Shown piece after piece: positions 57,378-64,000 of a stretch of 64,000 nt of DNA; the first letter of the stretch is position 1; every line of letters begins with the position of its first letter. Source of the stretch: Castellaniella hirudinis_A. Its GTDB lineage: Bacteria > Pseudomonadota > Gammaproteobacteria > Burkholderiales > Burkholderiaceae_B. Below the pieces are notes generated by a model. It had not been told where the DNA came from. It did no database searches and worked only from the letters and a program-made list of their open reading frames with translations. The position numbers and the translations under genes are program-made. The stretch spans positions 11,774 through 75,773 of the forward strand of contig NZ_JBLGTV010000014.1 in the NCBI RefSeq assembly GCF_047468865.1. Direction: 5' to 3'.

Positions 57378-59056
57378 AATCCAATTCTTTCATGACAGCC
57401 GAACCCGCGGACGATGACCGCCGCCCCATGACGCACGAAGAACGCCGCGTCATCCTGGCTTCCTCCATGGGCACCGTGTTCGAATGGTACGACTTCTACA
57501 TCTACGGGTCTTTGGCCGCCATCATCGCCCAGCACTTTTTCTCCGGGCTGACGCCCACGGCGGGGTTCATCTTCGCGCTGCTGACATTCGCCGCCGGCTT
57601 TGCCGTGCGTCCGTTCGGCGCCCTGGTCTTCGGCCGCCTGGGTGATATGGTGGGGCGCAAATACGCCTTCGTCGTTTCCATCCTGATCATGGGCCTGTCC
57701 ACCTTTCTGGTGGGGGTGCTGCCCTCCTCCGCCTCCATCGGCACGGCCGCCCCCCTGATCCTGCTGCTGCTGCGGCTGCTGCAGGGCCTGGCCCTGGGGG
57801 GCGAATACGGTGGCGCGGCCGTCTATGTGGCCGAACACGCGCCCAACCACCGGCGGGGCTTTTTCACCAGTTGGATCCAGACCACCGCCACCACGGGGAT
57901 GTTCCTGTCGCTGGTGGTGGTGCTGGGCACCCGCGCCACGCTGGGCCACGAAGCCTTTGAAGCCTGGGGCTGGCGGGTGCCGTTTCTGATTTCCGTCCTG
58001 CTGCTGGTGATTTCCGTCTGGATACGGCTGCGGCTGCACGAATCCCCCGCCTTCACCCGCATGAAATCCGAGGGCCTGGTGTCGCGCGCGCCCATCAAAG
58101 AAGCCTTCGGCCGCTGGAAAAACCTGCGCCTGATCCTGCTGGCCCTGGTGGGCCTGACGGCTGGCCAGGCCGTGGTCTGGTACACCGGCCAGTTCTACGC
58201 CCTGTACTTCCTGACCGAAACCCTGGGGGTGGACGCCAATATCGCCAACGTCCTGGTCGCCATGTCGCTGCTGCTGGCCTGTCCGTTCTTCCTCTTGTTC
58301 GGCGCGCTGTCCGACCGCATCGGCCGCAAACCCATCATCATGGCGGGCTGCCTGATCGCCAGCCTGACGTATTTTCCCGTGTTCAAGGGCCTGACCCACT
58401 ATGCCAACCCAGCGCTGGAACGCGCCCAGGAAAACGCCCCCGTGTATGTGGTGGCGCACCCCGACAACTGCGCCCTGCAGTTCAATCCCGTGGGCACGGC
58501 GTCCTTCACCAGCTCCTGCGACCTGCTGAAGGCCTTCATGGCCAACCATTCGGTGCACTACACCAACCAGCCGGCCCCCGCCCATACCGTGGCCTACGCC
58601 CTGGTAGGCGACCAGCGGATCGACGCCTTCGAGGGCGCCGGCCTGTCGCGCGCCGAATTCGCCCGCCACAGCGCCGAACTCCAGGCGCGGCTGAAAGACG
58701 CCGTGCGCCACCATGGCTACCCCGCCTACGCCGATCCCTCCCAGATCAACTACATCATGGTGTTGCTGCTGCTGTTTTTCCTGGTGCTGCTGGTCACCAT
58801 GGTGTATGGCCCGATTGCCGCCATGCTGGTGGAGATGTTCCCCACCCGCATCCGCTATACCTCCATGAGCGTGCCTTACCACATCGGCAACGGCTGGTTC
58901 GGCGGGTTCCTGCCGCCCGTGGCCTTCGCAACGGTGGCCACCACCGGCAATATGTACGACGGCCTGTGGTATCCGATCGCCGTCTGCGTCATGACCCTGG
59001 TGGTGGGCATGCTGTTCGTGCGCGAAACCCGCCACAACGATCTGGACGCGCCTTAA
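57374..59056 (+). CDS. MFS transporter, MHS (metabolite:H+ symporter) type
   Basis: 560 residues with 12 predicted membrane helices. Start region SSMGTVFEWYDFYIYGSLAA is the MHS signature; loop 2-3 is GRLGDMVGRKYAF and loop 8-9 ALSDRIGRKPIIM. About 140 hydrophilic residues between helices 9 and 10 (QENAPVYVVAHPDNC to PSQINYI) make it longer than usual, as in other betaproteobacterial homologues. Probably imports an organic acid; the substrate is not readable. Confidence 0.88.
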   Translation: MKSNSFMTAEPADDDRRPMTHEERRVILASSMGTVFEWYDFYIYGSLAAIIAQHFFSGLTPTAGFIFALLTFAAGFAVRPFGALVFGRLGDMVGRKYAFVVSILIMGLSTFLVGVLPSSASIGTAAPLILLLLRLLQGLALGGEYGGAAVYVAEHAPNHRRGFFTSWIQTTATTGMFLSLVVVLGTRATLGHEAFEAWGWRVPFLISVLLLVISVWIRLRLHESPAFTRMKSEGLVSRAPIKEAFGRWKNLRLILLALVGLTAGQAVVWYTGQFYALYFLTETLGVDANIANVLVAMSLLLACPFFLLFGALSDRIGRKPIIMAGCLIASLTYFPVFKGLTHYANPALERAQENAPVYVVAHPDNCALQFNPVGTASFTSSCDLLKAFMANHSVHYTNQPAPAHTVAYALVGDQRIDAFEGAGLSRAEFARHSAELQARLKDAVRHHGYPAYADPSQINYIMVLLLLFFLVLLVTMVYGPIAAMLVEMFPTRIRYTSMSVPYHIGNGWFGGFLPPVAFATVATTGNMYDGLWYPIAVCVMTLVVGMLFVRETRHNDLDAP

Positions 59057-59139
59057 GCAGCAAAAATACCCGCGCCCGGACGGCAAAACACTTCGCGTAC
59101 AATCAAGGCCCTTTTGTCTTTGCCCGTCCCGACACGACC

Positions 59140-60045
59140 ATGTGGTTCAAGAATCTTAAACTTTATCGCCTCGCCCCCGAAGCCAAGCTGACCATCGCCG
59201 ACCTGGAAGCGGCCCTGGAACCCCTGGCTTTCCGCCCCGGCGGCAGCCAGGACAGCCAGGTCTCGGGCTGGCTGCCGCCACGCGAGGACAGCGGCCTGGT
59301 CTACGCGCAGCATGGTCAGATTCTGTTGCGCCTGCAAACCGAAAAAAAACTGCTGCCCGCCACCGTGATCAACCAGGCCAGCAAGGCCCGCGCCCTGCAG
59401 ATCGAAGAACAGCAAGGCTACAAGCCCGGGCGCAAGCAGATGAAGGAAATCAAAGAGCAAATGACGATGGAGCTGCTGCCGCGCGCCTTCGTCATCGCCC
59501 ACGATACCCGCATCTGGCTGGACACCGTCAACCACTGGGTGGCCATCGACGCCGCCGCCAATGCCCGCAGCGACGAAGTCCTGGGCCTGCTGGCCAAATC
59601 CCTGACGCCGTTTCCCATCGTGCCGCTGCACACTGACCTTGCGCCCGCCAGCGCCATGACGCTTTGGTTGAGCGAAAACGAAGCCCCGGCGGGCTTTACC
59701 ATCGACCAGGACACCGAACTGCGATCCACGGGCGAATCCCGCGCCACCGTGCGCTACGTGCGCCAAAGCGTGGATGCCGATGAAGTGCGCCGCCACATCG
59801 ACGCCGGCAAGCAATGCACGCGCCTGGCCCTGACCTGGAACGACCGGGTATCCTTCGTGCTGACCGACAACCTGGACATCAAGCGCGTGGCCCCGCTGGA
59901 CGTGCTGAAAGAACACCAGGACGCCCAGGCCGCCAACGAAGCCGAGCGCCTGGATGCCGACTTCGCCCTGATGACCGGCGAACTGGCCCGCTTGCTGGAC
60001 GACCTGGTGGCCGCGCTGGGTGAGATCAAGGCGGATAAAAGCTGA
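59140..60045 (+). CDS. rdgC: chromosomal RdgC
   Basis: 301 residues, normal length. MWFKNLKLYRLAPEAKLTIA, EEQQGYKPGRKQMKEIKEQM, LTPFPIVPLHTDLAPASAMT, GKQCTRLALTWNDRVSFVLT. DNA-ring protein that regulates RecA access; also needed with some priA/recBCD backgrounds in E. coli. Paralogue of the phage gene at 30183-31034, which is 18 residues shorter. The annotated upstream extension of this frame is the transporter end and is not used. Confidence 0.95.
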   Translation: MWFKNLKLYRLAPEAKLTIADLEAALEPLAFRPGGSQDSQVSGWLPPREDSGLVYAQHGQILLRLQTEKKLLPATVINQASKARALQIEEQQGYKPGRKQMKEIKEQMTMELLPRAFVIAHDTRIWLDTVNHWVAIDAAANARSDEVLGLLAKSLTPFPIVPLHTDLAPASAMTLWLSENEAPAGFTIDQDTELRSTGESRATVRYVRQSVDADEVRRHIDAGKQCTRLALTWNDRVSFVLTDNLDIKRVAPLDVLKEHQDAQAANEAERLDADFALMTGELARLLDDLVAALGEIKADKS

Positions 60046-60170
60046 CCCGGATGCTCCCGGAAGCCGGGCATCCCGGCACCCGAGGGCATTACAGCGGGCG
60101 CGCCGGCAGCGGATGCGCACGCGCACGCACGCCGCATCCACCTGCCGAGCCTGCGCCCGGCGGCGCGGGC

Positions 60171-61463
60171 TCAATCAATCCCGTGGAACACGCTGTCGTC
60201 CGGGCCAATGTGCGACGGCGGCGCCCAGGTCACGTCGCGCAAGGAATGCTGCACCAGGTTTTCCACCCCCAGCAACACGGCGAAAATCGCCATGCGCACC
60301 GGAATCCCGTTGTCCGTCTGCCGGAAAATCGCCAAACGCGGGTCGTGGTTCAGGTCGATGCTGAGGTCGTGCGCCCCTTCGCGGCTGTCGCGCGGCAGCG
60401 GGTGCATGACGATCACGTCCGGCCCGCAGTTGGCATCCACAATGGCCCGATTGACCTGGAATTCCTCGGTGTAGCCTTCCAGGGTTTCGCCGGTGAAGCG
60501 CTCTTTCTGCACCCGGGTGGCATAAATGACATCCGCCCCCTTCAGGCCGGTGGCCAGGTCGTGCGTCTGTTCGATGACGTGACCGTTCTTGCCGGCTTTT
60601 TCCAGCAGATGTTCCGGCATTTCCAGACCGGGGGGCGAGATCAAGGTGAATTTCAGCCCCCGGTACAAGGCCAGCAGCTTGATCAGCGAATGCACCGTGC
60701 GGCCGTACTTCAGGTCGCCCGCCATCACGATATGCGCCCCGTCCAGCAGTTTCCCCAAACGGGAGAACTCGGTCAGAATGGTATACAGATCAAGCAGGGC
60801 CTGGCTGGGATGTTCGCCCGCGCCATCGCCCCCGTTGACCACCGGGATATTGGTGGCGGCGGCGAATTCCGCCACCGAGCCCTTGTCCGGGTGGCGGATC
60901 ACCATGGCATCCACGTAGCCGCTCATCACGCGGCTGGTGTCGTAGATGGATTCGCCCTTGGCCATGGATGAAAACGTAAAGCCCGTGGTGTCGCACACCG
61001 ATCCGCCCAGGCGGCAAAACGCCGCCCCGAAGCTGACGCGGGTGCGCGTGCTGGCCTCGAAGAATAAATTGCCCAGAACCGCGCCTTCGAGCACCCGCGA
61101 GACTTTCTGGCGCCGCGCAATCGGCTGCATCAAATCGGCCACGCGAAACAAATCTTCGACGGATTCGCGGCTGAACTGATCCACCGACAACAGCTGGTGC
61201 TTGTTTTCGACGGCGATACGATCACGCAAGGAACCGAATTGTGCGCTTTGCGCATACTTTTCCAGCAAGGCGCCATTCTCGACGATTTCCGTCACGAAGC
61301 GCGAAACGACTTCCGGCATGCTGCGGGCCTCCTGGGACTCCTCCGGCAGCAGCCAGGTATCCAGAGCCCGGCGCTTGACCCCGATACGCGCCGCAAACAC
61401 ATCCCGAGTCAGGTTGAGGCGACGCATGGCATCGCGCAGAAAAACTTGTTGAGAGACAGCCAT
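60171..61463 (-). CDS. pyrB: aspartate carbamoyltransferase with N-terminal helix-turn-helix
   Basis: 430 residues. Catalytic part from about residue 85: FEASTRTRVSFG (carbamoyl-phosphate site), HPSQALLDLYTI, MHPLPRDSREG. First committed step of pyrimidine synthesis. The first 70 residues (VFLRDAMRRLNLTRDVFAAR, IGVKRRALDTWLLP) are a helix-turn-helix-like domain, found in Bordetella-group enzymes and absent from E. coli PyrB. ATG at 61463 follows GGAG by seven bases. Confidence 0.93.
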   Translation of the reverse strand: MAVSQQVFLRDAMRRLNLTRDVFAARIGVKRRALDTWLLPEESQEARSMPEVVSRFVTEIVENGALLEKYAQSAQFGSLRDRIAVENKHQLLSVDQFSRESVEDLFRVADLMQPIARRQKVSRVLEGAVLGNLFFEASTRTRVSFGAAFCRLGGSVCDTTGFTFSSMAKGESIYDTSRVMSGYVDAMVIRHPDKGSVAEFAAATNIPVVNGGDGAGEHPSQALLDLYTILTEFSRLGKLLDGAHIVMAGDLKYGRTVHSLIKLLALYRGLKFTLISPPGLEMPEHLLEKAGKNGHVIEQTHDLATGLKGADVIYATRVQKERFTGETLEGYTEEFQVNRAIVDANCGPDVIVMHPLPRDSREGAHDLSIDLNHDPRLAIFRQTDNGIPVRMAIFAVLLGVENLVQHSLRDVTWAPPSHIGPDDSVFHGID

Positions 61464-61904
61464 TTTGGGCTCCATATACGCAATGCGCATATTTTTACCC
61501 ATCACACAGATATGATGCAAGAAAAATATGGGGAAATCTCTGGGAGAATCGGCTCGGGCGGCAAAAAAGCAACGCGCGCACCTATCCACGATGGTTCTGA
61601 TTGCGTGCGATGGTGCGCCGGTCAAGCCGTACCATCAAAAACACCATCAATTTTTTCTGCTTGTAACTTCCTCGCGTTGCTAGATCATCCCAGATGGAAA
61701 AGCAAAAGCATTTACAAGCCAGGGCTTTATTCTTGTTCTTGGTTGTTGTTGCGTGGCGTTGCGCAACGCAAATTCACCCCCACTCGATTATAAATAGTGA
61801 GGAAATTTTCTTGAAAATCATGTGCTTGGGAAGCACTTATTTTCTGATGCCATGAAAAATACCATGTAGAGAAAAACTGCTTTTTCTTGCAAAAATCTGG
61901 CAAA
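61464..61904. other. AT-rich intergenic region with palindromes
   Basis: 440 bases, clearly richer in A/T than the flanks, no convincing gene. It holds a perfect 14-bp palindrome GCGTTGCGCAACGC (61756-61769), a nested hairpin (61813-61818/61839-61844 around 61822-61827/61831-61836) and AGAAAAA-CTGC-TTTTTCT (61870-61887) behind the GNAT gene, which may stop its transcript. The pyrB promoter must lie in its left part. Confidence 0.5.
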
Positions 61905-62396
61905 TCAAGCAGCGGATATTGGCAGATATAGCGTCAACGCCTCGCTGACCGTACGACGAAAGCCAAAGCCCTCATAAAACGCTGCCACCATCGAATCTTT
62001 GGCATCCACTACCAAGACACGCACGCCCATGCTCTGCCGCACGGACAGAGCCACATTGACCGCGTGGCCCAGCAGCAACTGACCATAACCCTTGCCCTTC
62101 TCGGACTGCGACACCGCCAAGCGGCCAACCCGTATAGCTGGCACAGGGTAGGCAGGCAAGCGCTTACGATCGTTTTCCCGTAGCTCATCCAGATAGAGCT
62201 GTGCCGCAGCCAACGTGCAGTAACCCAAAATGTGGGCAGGCTGTTCGTTGTCTATCAGGACATGCGTTGTGGCAATGCCGTCACGCTGATGCTGGCCTGC
62301 CCTCTGACGCAGGTAATCGTCTAATGCCGTCACGCCACAGGTGAAACCCTCGCGATCATGCTGACGACCATCGAGGATCGTGAAAGTGAGTACCAT
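61905..62396 (-). CDS. GNAT acetyltransferase toxin (TacT/AtaT-like)
   Basis: 163 residues. Acetyl-CoA site VGRLAVSQSEKGKGYGQLLL, start FTCGVTALDDYLRQRAGQHQ and C-terminal Tyr in AFYEGFGFRRT. These toxins acetylate charged tRNAs and block translation (known for TacT, AtaT). Follows the DUF1778 antitoxin gene by five bases. Outside the prophage. Confidence 0.88.
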   Translation of the reverse strand: MVLTFTILDGRQHDREGFTCGVTALDDYLRQRAGQHQRDGIATTHVLIDNEQPAHILGYCTLAAAQLYLDELRENDRKRLPAYPVPAIRVGRLAVSQSEKGKGYGQLLLGHAVNVALSVRQSMGVRVLVVDAKDSMVAAFYEGFGFRRTVSEALTLYLPISAA

Positions 62397-62401
62397 CCGC
62401 G

Positions 62402-62674
62402 TCAGTGCTTTGCTAAACGCTTGGCGGCATCCATTGCTTTCTTCAGGCGGCTATTGGGCTTGAACGGAGCATCCAACGCGGCCAGAAAACGACGAGACTC
62501 CTCGACAGACAGCGTGACCACGGTATCGGCCGCAATAGCGGTATCCGCCTCGCGCAGGACAGCATCACGCACAAAGGTCGAAATCGGCATGCCACGCAGT
62601 GCGGCAGCCTTGGCGATACGGTCTTTGTCGCGGGGTTCAATTCGTAGATCTAGACGAGCGGTAGCGGTAGTCAT
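62402..62674 (-). CDS. DUF1778 antitoxin (TacA/AtaR-like)
   Basis: 90 residues. N-terminal ribbon-helix-helix (ARLDLRIEPRDKDRIAKAAA, LRGMPISTFVRDAVL) and a C-terminal toxin-binding tail (SRRFLAALDAPFKPNSRLKK). It neutralises the GNAT toxin and represses the operon through the palindrome just upstream. Confidence 0.88.
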   Translation of the reverse strand: MTTATARLDLRIEPRDKDRIAKAAALRGMPISTFVRDAVLREADTAIAADTVVTLSVEESRRFLAALDAPFKPNSRLKKAMDAAKRLAKH

Positions 62675-62684
62675 AGCAGGCTCC

Positions 62685-62709
62685 TTTGTACGGAATTATA
62701 CCGTACAAA
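62685..62709 (-). promoter_or_regulatory. palindromic operator of the toxin-antitoxin operon
   Basis: TTTGTACGG (62685-62693) and CCGTACAAA (62701-62709), a perfect nine-base inverted repeat with a seven-base AT spacer, 11 bases upstream of the antitoxin ATG. The spacer sequence TATAATT on the minus strand looks like a -10 element. Confidence 0.8.
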
Positions 62710-62720
62710 AATGGGAATAT

Positions 62721-62889
62721 CTATTCCAGCCTGCGGAGCTTGAACACTTTCCCAGAACGGATCGCCAACGCTACCGGCACCTGCACCAAGCGCACCGTGC
62801 GCTCACGCACTTCAGGGGAAAATTTGGTTTGGTTGCTCATGGCTCCACTCTCTCAAAAGTTGGAGCCTCCTCAAAACCCGGGGGGATTC
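62721..62889 (-). mobile_element. IS3-family element remnant (5' end with orfA start)
   Basis: On the minus strand an IR-like end beginning at 62889 (TGAATCCCCCCGGGTTTTGA) is followed by the ATG at 62840 and MSNQTKFSPEVRERTVRLVQ, the start of IS3-group OrfA. After about 20 residues the match ends and the frame stops at 62721. Only one end of the element is left, so a deletion has removed the rest. Confidence 0.65.
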
Positions 62890-63007
62890 AGGCCGAGTCG
62901 CCAGCTCCTGCGCTAGTGGCAGCGCTGGCGACTGGTTGTTGTGCTGCTAGGGATGCCAAGCAAGTTGCAGTATCACTCATGATGCAAAAATACCATTTCA
63001 GCGACAC

Positions 63008-63853
63008 GTACCCGAGGAGATCAAATCCATCTTCACGGATCTTTGCGATACACAGATCACCAAATTCAGGCACGCCCGAGTGCTGCTGGCCGCCCATGCC
63101 CTCTCGTTGTTCCGCGTAGACAAGGCCTGGTCTGAACAATACCTATTACCCCTGTTCGATTGGAACTATTGCGAAGCCGAAGCACAGGCAGCGTGGGAGG
63201 GCTTCCTCTGGTCCCCACGGCTGTACCGCCCACTGATGGCGGCGATCAAACCTGCCTTCCTCGATACAGTCCATCACTATGAGCAACTGGGCAAGCACCG
63301 CGAGCAATTTGCGTCATTCCTGACATTCGCGGCGCTCGACCCCGGCGACACGTTCTCCATAGCGCAGTTGGCCTCTGCCGTCCGAGCACTTCCGGCGGAA
63401 GGTCTGCGCCAATCAGCCCAAACATTGGTTCGAGCGCTGGAAAGCGCTGGCGATCAACGTGAGGACTACTGGAAAAATCGAGTCTTACCGTTCTGGGAAA
63501 AGATCTGGCCGAAATCCAACGATCAAGCATCGGGCGCCAACGCTGAATCGCTGGCTCGCCTGTGCGTCGCGGCAGGCGGAGAATTTCCATCCGCGATGGC
63601 ATCCGTTGGAAACTGGCTGCGCGTGGCCCAACATCCCGACTATGTGATTCATCGATTGAAGAAATCCGGTCTGGCTGCCCGCTTCCCAGAAGATGCGCTG
63701 CGGCTGTTGCACACCATTCTGGGCAACCAGCCATCTTGGCTATCGTCAGAACTGCGCGGATGCCTCGATGCCATCGGCCAAGCAGCCCCGAATTTGCGTC
63801 AAGATCACAGATTTATGAGAGCAGACGAACTTGCACGAAGGTTCAACATTTGA
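63008..63853 (+). pseudogene. truncated DUF4020 gene (3' end of a SIR2-associated defence protein)
   Basis: Open frame from about VPEEIKSIFTDLCDTQITKF to the stop at 63853, about 280 residues, with ARVLLAAHALSLFRVDKAWS, ARRLYRPL-type WEGFLWSPRLYRPLMAAIKP, LTFAALDPGDTFSIAQLASA and LKKSGLAARFPEDALRLLHT. This is the DUF4020 C-terminus of large SIR2-domain proteins connected with phage defence. No SIR2 domain or start exists upstream; the IS3 remnant ends there instead. Only the 3' part survives. Confidence 0.65.
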
Positions 63854-64000
63854 ATCTGACTAGCAGCGACCTCTCACGTAGAGACATCTTTTTCGTTCTT
63901 GGTTCGGTTGTACCCGGCTTCGTTGTCAACGCCGACTGAAAACTGACCCACTTTCGTCGGAATCGTCGGAGTAAATCTGACCCACCCCGGCGTCCAAAAA

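Noticed and set aside
62686..62916. Plus-strand 76-aa frame over the IS3 remnant
   Set aside because: It is the reverse of the IS end and orfA start; such frames recur beside this IS type and are not genes.
1..64000. CRISPR arrays
   Set aside because: No regularly spaced direct repeats with unique spacers and no cas genes were found.
63930..64000. Possible insertion-sequence end (GACCCAC repeats) at the right edge
   Set aside because: ACTGACCCAC and TCTGACCCACC look like terminal repeats of an IS21-type element, but too little sequence is present to support a call.

Overview
The window reads as the right-hand part of a temperate, tailed, HK97-type prophage (about 1-40.1 kb; its left part lies outside the window) followed by ordinary chromosome (about 40.4-62 kb) and a decayed accessory patch (about 61.9-64 kb). 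The high GC content and the chromosomal gene set (hemCDXY, ppa, terC, sucCD, DUF2889, metE/metR, recA-recX, pyrB with an N-terminal helix-turn-helix extension) point to a betaproteobacterium, most probably Alcaligenaceae (Bordetella/Achromobacter/Castellaniella-like). That placement is inference from gene content and order, not from a database search.

Prophage, left arm (minus strand, transcribed leftward). A head module (small and large terminase, portal, ClpP-type protease, major capsid running off the left edge) follows an HNH endonuclease and small genes. To its right is a long chain of overlapping replication and recombination genes: a Q-like antiterminator with a terminator just downstream, an SPFH protein, RusA, a RecA-fold helicase, a replication initiator, a Ref-type nuclease, NinB and a CII-like activator. 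The chain starts at a Cro/YdaS gene. Divergent from it is an S24-type CI repressor, and three related 16-bp operators lie between the two.

Prophage, right arm (plus strand). A second CI-type promoter with two operators at 18.8 kb appears to drive rightward genes. These include a stand-alone acyl carrier protein, a tRNA-Tyr, three hairpin-rich non-coding blocks, a probable annealing protein with a YqaJ exonuclease, and a complete diversity-generating retroelement (DGR, 27.36-30.24 kb). The DGR has two DUF1566/C-type-lectin-like target genes, each with its own variable repeat, an Avd gene, one template repeat and a reverse transcriptase. A phage copy of rdgC overlaps the reverse transcriptase gene and closely resembles the chromosomal rdgC at 59.1 kb. 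Then come a lipoprotein, many small overlapping genes, a cytosine methyltransferase with an internal repeat array, a DUF4224 excisionase-like gene and a tyrosine integrase at the phage boundary.

Chromosome. FAH-family hydrolase, ppa, hemY-hemX-hemD-hemC, a TerC protein, sucD-sucC, DUF2889, metE/metR with a MetR box, recX-recA with an SOS box, a two-component system with an MFS transporter, rdgC and pyrB. The right edge holds a GNAT/DUF1778 toxin-antitoxin pair with a clear palindromic operator, an IS3-family remnant and the truncated 3' end of a DUF4020 (SIR2-associated) gene.

The most notable system is the DGR. In the 100-base repeat, 17 of the 18 differences between template and the two variable copies fall on template adenines, and each variable repeat is followed about 31 bases later by a GC-rich hairpin that the template lacks.
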